The notes under the pieces are model-generated. The model worked only from the letters and a program-made list of their open reading frames with translations. It was not told the origin of the DNA and made no database searches. Made by a program: the position numbers and the translations under genes. A stretch of DNA of 64,000 bases from Janibacter melonis (GTDB taxonomy: Bacteria; Actinomycetota; Actinomycetes; Actinomycetales; Dermatophilaceae), in NCBI RefSeq assembly GCF_020567375.1, contig NZ_JAJBZM010000002.1, forward strand, positions 1,039,529-1,103,528. Direction: 5' to 3'. Shown here piece after piece: positions 8,585-17,067 of the stretch; positions within the stretch are counted from its first letter, which is position 1, and the number at the start of each line of letters is the position of its first letter.

Positions 8585-8590
8585 TATCCT
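8585..8590 (+). promoter_or_regulatory. Candidate -10 for the thiamine transporter operon
   Basis: TATCCT lies ~12 bases before the start of the TPP riboswitch fold, where a -10 box is expected. No convincing -35 was found. Confidence 0.35.
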
Positions 8591-8599
8591 CGGCCCGTA

Positions 8600-8688
8600 C
8601 GACAGGGGAGCGCTGAGCAGCGCTGAGAGTGCGGGTAGCCGCAGACCCTCCGACCTGATCCGGTTCGCACCGGCGTAGGGAGTCACGA
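8600..8688 (+). promoter_or_regulatory. TPP (thiamine pyrophosphate) riboswitch
   Basis: The conserved THI-box segments appear in order: ACAGGGGAGC, GCTGAGAGTGCGG, GCAGACCCTCCGACCTGATC, then GGTTCGCACCGGCGTAGGGA. They end two bases before the ATG of thiB. Because the ribosome binding region lies inside the P1-closing strand, control is probably translational: bound TPP hides the start region. Confidence 0.95.
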
Positions 8689-8690
8689 AG

Positions 8691-9812
8691 ATGACCCGAT
8701 CCACCCGTCCCGTCCGCCTGCTCGCGCTCGCCGCGACCGGGCTGAGCCTCGCCGCGTGCTCGCTGAGCTCCGGCACCGACAGCGGGAGCGGCGGCGAGAG
8801 CTCGTCCGCCGGCTCCGGCAGCAGCACCACCGCGGCCTCAAGGTCGTGCGAGCCCGGCAGCACCCTCACCGTCCTCGCGCACGAGAGCTTCTCGCTGCCC
8901 GAGGAGGTCACGGCAGACTTCGAGGAGGAGACCGGCTGCACGGTGGAGGTCGTCACGGCCGGTGATGCCGGCCAGGTGACGAACCGCCTCGTGCTCACCA
9001 AGGGCAGTCCCGTCGCCGATGTCGTCTTCGGCATCGACAACACCTTCGCCGGGCGAGCGGTGAGCGAGGGGGTCCTCGCGCCGTACTCGCCGCAGCTGCC
9101 CCCGGGCGCCGACCAGTACGCGCTCGAGGGCGAGGGCGCCGACGTGCTCACCCCCGTCGACTTCGGCGACGTGTGCGTCAACGTCGACGACGCGTGGTTC
9201 GCCGCGAAGAAGATGGACCCGCCGAAGACCCTCGACGACCTCACCGACCCCGCGTACCGCGACCTCTTCGTCACGCCGGGTGCGTCGAGCTCGAGCCCCG
9301 GTCTCGCCTTCCTCCTCGCGACCGTCGCGGCGAAGGGGGAGGACGGCTGGCAGGACTACTGGCGCGACCTCATGGACAACGGCGCGAAGGTCACCTCCGG
9401 CTGGTCCGACGCCTACGGCGTCGACTTCACCGCCGGCGAGGGCAAGGGCGACCGCCCGGTCGTCCTGTCCTACGCGAGCTCGCCGCCCTTCACCGTGCCC
9501 GAGGGCGGGACCGAGCCGACGACCTCGGCCCTGCTCGACACGTGCTTCCGCCAGGTCGAGTACGTCGGCGTCGTCGCCGGCACCGAGCAGCCGGGCGGTG
9601 CCCAGGCGCTCGTCGACCTCATGGTCGACCCGCAGGTGCAGTCCGGCATCCCCGAGTCGATGTACATGTACCCGGTCTCGGGCGAGGTCGAGCTCCCGCG
9701 CGACTGGGCCCGGTGGGCGAAGGTCGCGCCCGAGCCCTTCGAGGTCGAGCCCGCGACGATCGAGGAGAAGCGCTCGACGTGGGTGCGCGAGTGGACGGAC
9801 CTCACCTCCTGA
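8691..9812 (+). CDS. thiB: Thiamine ABC transporter substrate-binding lipoprotein
   Basis: 373 residues. A lipoprotein signal peptide ends in the lipobox LSLAAC (Cys23), followed by a Ser/Gly-rich linker. The mature part has the ThiB-family sequence LTVLAHESFSLPEEVTADFEEETGC and later GDVCVNVDDAWF. ThiB binds thiamine, or its phosphates, outside the membrane and delivers it to ThiP. The gene follows a TPP riboswitch and is overlapped by the permease gene, so function is well supported by both sequence and regulation. Confidence 0.93.
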   Translation: MTRSTRPVRLLALAATGLSLAACSLSSGTDSGSGGESSSAGSGSSTTAASRSCEPGSTLTVLAHESFSLPEEVTADFEEETGCTVEVVTAGDAGQVTNRLVLTKGSPVADVVFGIDNTFAGRAVSEGVLAPYSPQLPPGADQYALEGEGADVLTPVDFGDVCVNVDDAWFAAKKMDPPKTLDDLTDPAYRDLFVTPGASSSSPGLAFLLATVAAKGEDGWQDYWRDLMDNGAKVTSGWSDAYGVDFTAGEGKGDRPVVLSYASSPPFTVPEGGTEPTTSALLDTCFRQVEYVGVVAGTEQPGGAQALVDLMVDPQVQSGIPESMYMYPVSGEVELPRDWARWAKVAPEPFEVEPATIEEKRSTWVREWTDLTS

Positions 9813-11455
9813 GACGCGCGGGGTCACCGGCTGCGGCCGCGGCACTGCTCGCGCTGCTGCCGCTGGCCTTCCTCGCGGTCTTCTTCGTGCTGCCGCTGCT
9901 CGGCATGCTCGGGCGCGGCTTCGTCACCGACGGGGCGCTCGACCTCTCCGGCGTCGGTGACGTCCTCGGCCGGTCTCGCACGGCCCGGGTGCTCGCCTTC
10001 ACCGCCGGCATCTCGACGCTCGCGACGGCGGTGACCCTCGCGCTCGGCGTCCCGACGGCCTACGTCCTGCACCGGCTGCGGGTCCCCGGCGCGGGCCTGC
10101 TGCGTGCGCTCGTCGTCATGCCCTTCGTCATGCCGACGGTCGTCGTGGGCGTGCTGTGGCGCGGGCTGCTCGCCTCGTCCGGCCCGCTCGGCGTCCTCGG
10201 CCTCGACGGGTCCTGGGTGGCGATCCTGCTCGCGATGGTCTTCTTCAACGTCGCCGTCGTCGTGCGCACGGTCGGCGCCGCGTGGGACGGGCTCGACCCG
10301 CGCACCGCCCAGGCCGCTGCCGCCCTCGGCGCCTCGCCCGGGCACGTCCTGCGCACGGTGACGCTGCCCGCCCTTCGCCCCGCCGTCGTCTCGGCGGCGA
10401 GCGTCGTCTTCCTCTTCTGCTCCACGGCCTTCGGCGTCGTGCTCACCCTCGGCGGGCTGCGCTACGCGACGGTCGAGACCGAGATCTACCTGCTGACGAC
10501 CTCGCTGCTCGACCTGCAGGGCGCGGCGGTGCTCAGCGTGCTCCAGCTCGTCGTCGTCGTCACCCTGCTCGTCCTGTCCGAGCGGACGCGCAGCCGCGCA
10601 CGCGGGGTGCGACGGCGCTCCCGGGCGAGCGTCCCGCGCGTGCCGGTCGCCCGCCGCCACCTGCCCGCTCTCGTCGTCGCCGCCGTCGCCGTGCTCCTCG
10701 TCCTCGCCCCGCTCGTCGGTGGCGTCATCCGCTCGTTGCGCCGGGGGTCGACGTGGACGCTCGCGAACTACGCCCAGCTGACGAGCGAGGTGCCCGGCAC
10801 CGGGGCCTCGGCCTGGCACGCGCTCGGCACGTCGTGGCGGATCGCGGTCGACGCGGCGCTCCTCGCGCTCGTGCTCGGACTGCTCGTCGCCCTCGCCGTC
10901 ACGAGGCGCCCGCGCTCGCGGCGGGGTCGCTCGTGGCTCGCCGCCCTCGACGCGACATTCATGCTGCCGCTCGGCGTCTCCGCGGTGACGATCGGCTTCG
11001 GCTTCCTCATCACCCTCGACCGCCCGCCGCTCGACCTGCGCTCGACGCCGCTGCTCGTGCCCGTCGCGCAGGCGATGGTCGCCCTGCCCCTCGTCGTGCG
11101 CACCATCGCGCCGGTGCTGAGAGACGTCGACCGCCGTCAGGGCGAGGCCGCGGCGACGCTCGGGGCGGGCCCCCTTCGTGCCTGGGCGACGGTCGAGCTG
11201 CCCGTGCTGTGGCGCCCGCTGCTCGCGGCCGTCGGCTTCGCGCTCGCGGTCTCGCTCGGCGAGTTCGGCGCGACCGCCTTCCTCGCCCGCCCCGACGAGC
11301 CCACCCTGCCGGTGCTCGTCTACACGCTCATGGGGCGGCCCGGCGCCGAGGCGCAGGGCGGCGCGATGGCCGCCGCCGTCCTCCTCGCCGCGGTCACCGT
11401 CGCCGTCATGGGCCTCGTCGAGCGGCTGCGGCTGTCCTCCGTGGGGGCGTTCTGA
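9791..11455 (+). CDS. thiP: Thiamine ABC transporter permease (two fused membrane domains)
   Basis: 554 residues, close to the usual ThiP length, with about 12 membrane helices. It contains two binding-protein-dependent permease domains, each ending in an EAA loop: TAQAAAALGASPGHVLRTVTLPALRP in the first half and QGEAAATLGAGPLRAWATVELPVLWRP in the second. The start is not certain. GTG at 9791 gives a 22-bp overlap with thiB and a short polar N-terminus before the first helix; no ATG is available nearby. ThiP forms the thiamine channel and contacts ThiQ. Confidence 0.9.
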   Translation: MDGPHLLRRAGSPAAAAALLALLPLAFLAVFFVLPLLGMLGRGFVTDGALDLSGVGDVLGRSRTARVLAFTAGISTLATAVTLALGVPTAYVLHRLRVPGAGLLRALVVMPFVMPTVVVGVLWRGLLASSGPLGVLGLDGSWVAILLAMVFFNVAVVVRTVGAAWDGLDPRTAQAAAALGASPGHVLRTVTLPALRPAVVSAASVVFLFCSTAFGVVLTLGGLRYATVETEIYLLTTSLLDLQGAAVLSVLQLVVVVTLLVLSERTRSRARGVRRRSRASVPRVPVARRHLPALVVAAVAVLLVLAPLVGGVIRSLRRGSTWTLANYAQLTSEVPGTGASAWHALGTSWRIAVDAALLALVLGLLVALAVTRRPRSRRGRSWLAALDATFMLPLGVSAVTIGFGFLITLDRPPLDLRSTPLLVPVAQAMVALPLVVRTIAPVLRDVDRRQGEAAATLGAGPLRAWATVELPVLWRPLLAAVGFALAVSLGEFGATAFLARPDEPTLPVLVYTLMGRPGAEAQGGAMAAAVLLAAVTVAVMGLVERLRLSSVGAF

Positions 11456-12120
11456 TGAGCGAAGGGGGACCCGGCCTCACCCTCGACGGCGTCACCGTGC
11501 GCTTCGGCGCGCTGACCGCCGTCGACGACGTGAGCCTGCACCTGCCGACCGGGCAGGTCCTCGCCGTGCTCGGTCCCTCGGGCTGCGGCAAGTCGACGCT
11601 GCTGCGCGCCGTCGCCGGGCTCGAGCCGCTGGCCGCCGGGCAGGTGCGCTGGGACGGGTCGGACCTCGCGACGACGCCGACGCACCGGCGCGGCTTCGCG
11701 ATGATGTTCCAGGACGGGCAGCTCTTCGGGCACCTGTCGGTGGCGCGCAACGTCGGCTACGGCCTGCGGCTGCAGGGTCTGCGTGGCGCCGAGCTCGCCC
11801 GTGAGGTCGACCGGCTGCTCGAGCTCGTGGGTCTGTCGGGGCGCGGTGACGACGACCCGCTGACCCTCAGCGGCGGGCAGCAGCAGCGCGTGGCGCTGGC
11901 CCGCGCGCTGGGCGCCCGCCCCCGGCTGCTCCTGCTCGACGAGCCGTTGTCCGCGCTCGACCGCGAGCTGCGCGAGCGCCTCGCCGCCGACCTGCGCGAG
12001 GTGCTCGTCGAGACGGGCACGACCGGCGTGCTCGTCACCCACGACCACGCCGAGGCCGAGGTCGTCGCCGACGACGTCGTGCGGATGGCCGACGGCCGCC
12101 TCGTCCCCCCTTCGCCCTGA
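11455..12120 (+). CDS. thiQ: Thiamine ABC transporter ATP-binding protein
   Basis: 221 residues. Walker A is GPSGCGKST, the Q-loop is MMFQDGQLFGHLSVARNVGYG, the signature is LSGGQQQR, Walker B is LLLLDEPLSALD and the H-loop is VTHDHAEA. The protein is short, as ThiQ proteins are, with no C-terminal regulatory domain. The ATG overlaps the thiP stop (TGATG), and the gene ends the riboswitch-controlled operon. It hydrolyses ATP to drive thiamine import. Confidence 0.93.
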   Translation: MSEGGPGLTLDGVTVRFGALTAVDDVSLHLPTGQVLAVLGPSGCGKSTLLRAVAGLEPLAAGQVRWDGSDLATTPTHRRGFAMMFQDGQLFGHLSVARNVGYGLRLQGLRGAELAREVDRLLELVGLSGRGDDDPLTLSGGQQQRVALARALGARPRLLLLDEPLSALDRELRERLAADLREVLVETGTTGVLVTHDHAEAEVVADDVVRMADGRLVPPSP

Positions 12121-12132
12121 CCGGCCGCCCCA

Positions 12133-12219
12133 GCTTTCCCGCCCTGGGCGGGAACATGCGACTTCGGGAAGGGAATGTTCTTGCCCGAGGTCGAGCTTTC
12201 CCGCCCTGGGCGGGAAAGC
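12133..12219. repeat. Duplicated hairpin element between convergent thiQ and the Tad locus
   Basis: A 22-nt unit beginning GCTTTCCCGCCCTGGGCGGG occurs at 12133-12154 and again at 12195-12216. The second copy is a perfect 11-bp stem with a 3-nt loop (12195-12219). Between the copies GAACAT and ATGTTC (12152-12157 and 12174-12179) also pair. The position between two converging operons suggests a double terminator. CGAAGGGGG follows at once at 12221. Confidence 0.6.
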
Positions 12220-12230
12220 GCGAAGGGGGA

Positions 12231-12815
12231 TCAGCAGCGGGTCTTGCTCTCCTTGAACCACGACATCCGCCATCCGTCGCGGGAGGGCCAGGAGGTGTTG
12301 CGCACGGAGAAGGTCGCGCGGACGCTGCGCAGGGCGGGGTCCTTCACCGGGGAGCCCGAGGCGTCGACGGTCTTGAGCGCGGAGCGGTCGATGCACCCGG
12401 ACAGACGCACCGTGGGCCACACGGTGATCTTCTTCGAGTCGTCGAAGGTGAGGTCGAGCGAGGTGATCGTGAGGTCGCTGATCTCGGTGCGGCCGGTCTG
12501 CGCCCGCTCGGCCAGGATCAGCCGGTTCGCCCGGGTGGACGCGACGGTCTTCGCCGAGCCCTCGGCGACCGCCTCGAGGGTCGCGCCGCCGGGGTCGGCA
12601 GACGGGTTGTCGAAGATGCCGTCGGCGCTCGCGAAGTAGCCGGTGACGACCCCCTTCGCCCGCTGCCGGGCGTCGTCCTCGGGCGAGATCTCCTCGACCG
12701 GGGCGCGGTCCACCCCGCCGGTCCGCACGACGAGCGGGGTGGGCTCCTGCGCGCAGCCGGCGAGCACGACGAGACCGGCCGCGGCGACGAGCGCGAGCGG
12801 ACCTGACGCCCTCAT
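12231..12815 (-). CDS. Lipoprotein of the Tad locus, function unknown
   Basis: 194 residues. A signal peptide ends in the lipobox VVLAGC (Cys21), and the mature part has no recognised domain beyond a nuclear-transport-factor-2-like appearance: a helical start EDDARQRAKGVVTGYFASADGI, then alternating strands. The product should be anchored to the outer face of the cytoplasmic membrane. Its ATG overlaps the stop of the secreted-protein gene upstream (ATGA), so it is the last gene of the pilus operon. Similar lipoproteins accompany actinobacterial Tad loci; a role in pilus assembly or anchoring is inference from position only. Confidence 0.75.
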   Translation of the reverse strand: MRASGPLALVAAAGLVVLAGCAQEPTPLVVRTGGVDRAPVEEISPEDDARQRAKGVVTGYFASADGIFDNPSADPGGATLEAVAEGSAKTVASTRANRLILAERAQTGRTEISDLTITSLDLTFDDSKKITVWPTVRLSGCIDRSALKTVDASGSPVKDPALRSVRATFSVRNTSWPSRDGWRMSWFKESKTRC

Positions 12816-13729
12816 GCCGCGTTGACCGTCTGCGACTCGAGGACGCGGATGACGGCGGACCGCTCGAACTCCAGCTGCTGGCTGTCGTAGCCCAGCGCGT
12901 CGACCCACTCGACGTTCCAGTACGTGCGGATCGTCACGCGGTAGTAGCCGGGCTCCTTGTACCGGTGCCCGCACGTCGGGGAGTCGCGCAGCTTGAAGGA
13001 CGGGAAGTACTCGGTGCCCTTCTTGCAGCGCACGGTCGTGCCGTCGCCCATGTCCCACGTCGTGTGGGTGGTCCCGGCGGTGACGTAGTAGGGGGTGCCG
13101 GGCTCGCGCACCGTGACGGGCGGGTCGGCGTAGGTGTAGAGGTACTGGCCGGCGGCCCACATCCACACCGGCATGCCGACGACGCCGGCGCTGCCCTCGG
13201 CGTAGCGACGCGCGCTGGGCGCCAGCCCGATGGGGAAGGCGACGAAGCGCATGTTGAGCACGGTCTGCGCGGCGCTCGAGGGGTTCCACCCCTCGATCTG
13301 CGGCGGGTTCTCGTACCAGTAGGTCCCGATGGTCACGCCGACGCTGTTGACGCAGTCGTAGAGACGACCGGTCGTGTGCCCCTCCCACTCGGGGCGGGAG
13401 TAGTCGACCTCGTCGTTGTTCTCGGCGAGGTAGCACTGGCGCTCGTTGTTCCACGGGCCGTTGATGCTGAAGCAGCTGATCGCGTCGTACGCCGGAGGGC
13501 CGCGGTGGCAAAGCGGGCGCTTCTTGCCGCCGCCCTTGCCGTCCCCGCCGCCGGGGTCGCCGAGCACGAGCCGGCAGCCCGCCTGCAGCCCGAGCTTGCG
13601 GCAGATCTCGGCCTGGCTGCTCGGGGCGACCGCGAGGGCGGAGATGAGCAGCAGGGCCGTCGCGCACAGCACGGACAGCGCGCGCGAGGACCGGCGGCGG
13701 GCGGGGTCGAGACGGCGGGTCCGGGGCAT
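12812..13729 (-). CDS. Secreted protein with PKD-like segment, Tad locus
   Basis: 305 residues. A twin-Arg-rich N-terminus and hydrophobic core (about 20-45) ending in PSSQAE form a signal peptide. The mature protein contains eight or so cysteines and aromatic-rich stretches. Near the C-terminus it has TTWDMGDGTTVRC then CGHRYKEPGYYRVTI, the strand-turn pattern of PKD/Ig-like domains. This suggests a surface or pilus-associated structural protein. The start at 13729 has a good ribosome binding site (GAAGGAG); an alternative ATG at 13756 overlaps the previous stop codon. No enzymatic motif was seen. Confidence 0.75.
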   Translation of the reverse strand: MPRTRRLDPARRRSSRALSVLCATALLLISALAVAPSSQAEICRKLGLQAGCRLVLGDPGGGDGKGGGKKRPLCHRGPPAYDAISCFSINGPWNNERQCYLAENNDEVDYSRPEWEGHTTGRLYDCVNSVGVTIGTYWYENPPQIEGWNPSSAAQTVLNMRFVAFPIGLAPSARRYAEGSAGVVGMPVWMWAAGQYLYTYADPPVTVREPGTPYYVTAGTTHTTWDMGDGTTVRCKKGTEYFPSFKLRDSPTCGHRYKEPGYYRVTIRTYWNVEWVDALGYDSQQLEFERSAVIRVLESQTVNAA

Positions 13730-13752
13730 GGGGCGGTGCTCCTTCGGTGAGG

Positions 13753-16700
13753 TCATCCGACGCCTCGCACGGCATGGGTGCGCTCGAGCTGGTCGACCTG
13801 CTCGAGCAGCCGGCGCGACCCGGTGTCGAGGTCGGCGTCGTCGGTGCCGCCGAGCTCGCGCAGACCGGCGACCGCGCCCTCGAGCAGCTCGTCGTCGAGC
13901 TCGTGGGCGGCGAGGACCTGCAGGCGCCACAGGGGCTCGGCGTGCGGCTCGACGGTGAGCCCGACGACGGTCGCGTCGTACGCGGCGCTCACCCGGCCCT
14001 CGAGCAGACGGCGGCGGGCGAGCTCGGCCGCGGCCTCGCAGATGGCCTCGATCATCGTCGATCGCAGCGGTGCCGCCCAGAGGTAGTGGCGCGATCGCGA
14101 CCCGACGAAGGGGCGCCCGCGCACGAGGCCGAGGGCCTGCTCGAGATCGGTGGTCTGGGCCGAGCGGGTCTCGCCGGGCAGCAGGCGCTGCCAGATGTCC
14201 CAGTCGGACGGCAGCGCGGCAGCAGCGGCCCGGCCCGACTCCGGTGCCCCGGTGAGGTCGTGGGCACCGCGCTGCGGCGCGAGCTCGCCGATCCAGTCGC
14301 CGAGCGCGGCGAGGGCGCCGAGCCGGGCGCGGGCGTGGTCGTGCCCGCTGCGGTTGGGCCACATCGCGTCGTCGAGCTCGGCGTCGCTCGCGCCGGGGTG
14401 GAGGTGGAGGTAGGCCGCCAGCTCGGTGAGCCGCGCACGGTGCACCTCGCGCACCTCGGGCCCGTGGTCGATGTCGACGGGGCCGAGGAGGCGCAGGACG
14501 GGCCCTGCCACCTGCGCGGCGAGGTCGGCGTCGCGCAGCGGGAAGGCGACGACCGGCGGCAGCGGCACCCCGGGGGTCGGCGTCACCTGGTTGCTCAGCC
14601 AGCGGGGAGTGCTCGCCGTCGCGGTCCACGAGCTGTCGGTCGCCCGTCGCACGGTCTCGACGAGGGCAGCGGTGTCCTCGTCGGCAGCGCGCCCGGAGGT
14701 CGCGACGACCGGGGTGTTCCAGCGAAGGGGGACCCGTCGCGCCGCCGTGATCTCGTCGACGTGGCGTCGGGTGGGCTGGTCGTCCTCGCTGCTGACGACG
14801 ACCCGGCCGTCGTCGTCGAGGACGACGCCGGGCGAGCCCATCGCGGCCGCGGCGGCGCCGACGGTGGCCAGCGTCGGCTCCTGCGCCGGTGCCCAGTAGT
14901 CGTCGGACTGCACGGCGAGCTGGAAGAGCTCGACGACGGCGGCGACCGCGGCGTCGTCGGCACGCTGGGCGCGCAGCTGCAGCTGGCTGGGGGCGAGGAC
15001 CGCGGCGTCGGGGTCGGCGCCCACCGACAGCGACCACAGCCCGTCGACGGGGGTCTCGCTCGTGTGCACGAGAGCGATGCGCGGCGAGCTGGCTGCCGTC
15101 CGCACGAGACGGTCGCGGTCGGCCGCGCTCGGCTCACCGCTCACGAGCACGACCTCGCGCGCCGTCGTCTCGGCGGTGACGCCTGCGGCGACGAAGTAGC
15201 CGGTCGCGTCGGGCACGTGCCGCAGGCGGGGAGAACCGATGGCGTCGACGAGCGCGGGGTCGCCGCCGACGACGGTGATCGTCGTCCGGTCGGCCCACGC
15301 GCTGCCGGCGAGGTCGAGGGCGAGGGCGGCGACGACAGCGCGGGTCGTGCGCTGCTCGCCGACGACGGCGAGGGTCTGGGCGTGCGCGAGGTCGACGAGC
15401 ACGTGCGCGTCCTCGGCGTCGGTCCCGAGGGAGACGAGCGCCGGGTACGGCGGGGGCACCTGGGCCAGGGCGAGGGCGTCGAGCCCACGGGCGCGCTCCG
15501 CCGCCAGGGTCCAGACCCGGGGGTCGGCGGTCGACGTCCACGGCGCGGGGAGCACAAGCGGGCTGTCGAGCTGCACGTCGACGTGGTGGCGGGTCAGCCG
15601 CACCGACTGCAGGCCAGGCAGCGCGACGTCCTGGGCGGCGGCCGCCCGGGCGAGGTCGCGCAGCGCGAGGTCGACCGTGTCGCGGGAGTGGCCCTCCGCT
15701 GCCAGGCGCAGGGCGCCCTCGAGCGGCGTCGTCTCGCTCGTCCGGCGGCCGGCTCGCAGGCCCCGTCGGCGGGCCGCGCCGAGCAGCCCGAGCAGGCCGA
15801 CGGCGGTGAGCCCGCCGATGCCGATGGCCGTGCCGGCCCAGCCGTCGTCGGGGTCGGCGACGAGCACCGGGTCGGCGGTCTCGGAGGACTCGCCGGTCGC
15901 CGGGGTGGCAGCCGCGGTCTGCCCGACGGTCGTCGCGGCGTCGCCCGCGGTGACCGCGGACCGGGCATCGGCGGCGGTCTCGGCGCCCAGGTCATCCGGC
16001 ACGTCAGCGGCCGGGTCGTCGTCGGTCGTGGGGGAGGACGGTGCCGTCGTGGACGGCGCGGTCTCGGCCGACCCGGCCGCACCGGGGGACGCGGTCCCGG
16101 CGTCGGACGCGGTGCTGTCAGAGTCGGCGCCGCCGGACCCCGTGCCGTCGGACCCCGTGCCGCCGGGGACGGAGAGCTGCCAGCCGGGCTTGATGAGGTC
16201 GGGATCGGTGAGCCGCTCGCCACCGGGCTGCTCGAGGTCCGAGGAGGCCTGGGCGATCTCGCCGTACCGCGAGCCGTCGCCGAGCTCGTCCTCGGCGACC
16301 TCCCACAGGGTGTCGCCGGGCTGGACGGTCACCTCGTGACCGGCGTCGTCGGCGGAGGGCGCGGGCGTCTCGTCGGGGACCTGGAGCTCGGCGCCGGGGG
16401 TGATCCAGTGCGAGGAGATGCCGGGGTTGAGCTCGAGGATCTCGTCGTACCGGGCGCCGTCGCCGAGGTGCTGCTCGGCGATCGACCACAGCGTCTCGCC
16501 CCGCGCGACCGTGTGCGTCCGGGTGGCGACCTCCGGTGCGGCCTCGACGGAGCTCGCGGCGTCGTCGGCCGCACCGATGCCGGTCTCGGCGGTCGTGCTC
16601 GCGACCGCCGCCGCCCCGCCCGCCTGGTCGGCGACGACGCTCGCCGTCGCGCTGGCCGTGGCGGCGCTCGCCGCACCGCCGCCCGGGGACGCGCTCGCGC

Positions 16701-17067
16701 TGCCGGCCACGCTCGTCACGGCCGGAGCGGCGATGAAGAGCAGGGCGGCCGTCGCGACGAGGCTGCGGGCTATGCCCTGCGGCAGGGACAGGCCCGGCAG
16801 GTCGGGCGCCTGCGCGCCGGCGAGCCGGGCGACGACCTCGACGACGATGCACAGCGCGAAGAAGAGCCAGGCCAGCCAGGCCGCGTAGGTGAAGATCGTG
16901 CGGAAGACGGCGCCATCGGCGGGCTGGCGCACGGCGTCCCAGATCTCGCCGACCTGCGGGGTCGACGACGGCACGGGGCTCGCCCCGATCGCGAGCAGCA
17001 GCCACGGGACGCCGCCGAGGACCGCGAGGATCCCGACGAGCGCGAGCAGACCCCGCAGACGTCTCAT
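13753..17067 (-). CDS. Membrane protein with two LysM domains and a C-terminal BTAD regulatory domain
   Basis: 1104 residues in an unusual order. Three hydrophobic segments (about 5-29, 60-84, 97-122) are followed by two LysM repeats at about 184-230 (HTVARGETLWSIAEQHLGDG) and 244-301 (HEVTVQPGDTLWEVAEDELG). A Ser/Thr/Asp-rich linker leads to a fourth membrane segment (about 411-433) and a long cytoplasmic part. Near the C-terminus, HRARLTELAAYLHLHPGASDAELDDAMWP resembles the winged-helix segment of AfsR/SARP regulators, and the last ~130 residues look like a BTAD helical domain. The architecture suggests a wall-sensing membrane regulator. It is the fifth-last step of the pilus operon and overlaps its neighbour by 4 bp. 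Function unproven. Confidence 0.8.
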   Translation of the reverse strand: MRRLRGLLALVGILAVLGGVPWLLLAIGASPVPSSTPQVGEIWDAVRQPADGAVFRTIFTYAAWLAWLFFALCIVVEVVARLAGAQAPDLPGLSLPQGIARSLVATAALLFIAAPAVTSVAGSASASPGGGAASAATASATASVVADQAGGAAAVASTTAETGIGAADDAASSVEAAPEVATRTHTVARGETLWSIAEQHLGDGARYDEILELNPGISSHWITPGAELQVPDETPAPSADDAGHEVTVQPGDTLWEVAEDELGDGSRYGEIAQASSDLEQPGGERLTDPDLIKPGWQLSVPGGTGSDGTGSGGADSDSTASDAGTASPGAAGSAETAPSTTAPSSPTTDDDPAADVPDDLGAETAADARSAVTAGDAATTVGQTAAATPATGESSETADPVLVADPDDGWAGTAIGIGGLTAVGLLGLLGAARRRGLRAGRRTSETTPLEGALRLAAEGHSRDTVDLALRDLARAAAAQDVALPGLQSVRLTRHHVDVQLDSPLVLPAPWTSTADPRVWTLAAERARGLDALALAQVPPPYPALVSLGTDAEDAHVLVDLAHAQTLAVVGEQRTTRAVVAALALDLAGSAWADRTTITVVGGDPALVDAIGSPRLRHVPDATGYFVAAGVTAETTAREVVLVSGEPSAADRDRLVRTAASSPRIALVHTSETPVDGLWSLSVGADPDAAVLAPSQLQLRAQRADDAAVAAVVELFQLAVQSDDYWAPAQEPTLATVGAAAAAMGSPGVVLDDDGRVVVSSEDDQPTRRHVDEITAARRVPLRWNTPVVATSGRAADEDTAALVETVRRATDSSWTATASTPRWLSNQVTPTPGVPLPPVVAFPLRDADLAAQVAGPVLRLLGPVDIDHGPEVREVHRARLTELAAYLHLHPGASDAELDDAMWPNRSGHDHARARLGALAALGDWIGELAPQRGAHDLTGAPESGRAAAAALPSDWDIWQRLLPGETRSAQTTDLEQALGLVRGRPFVGSRSRHYLWAAPLRSTMIEAICEAAAELARRRLLEGRVSAAYDATVVGLTVEPHAEPLWRLQVLAAHELDDELLEGAVAGLRELGGTDDADLDTGSRRLLEQVDQLERTHAVRGVG

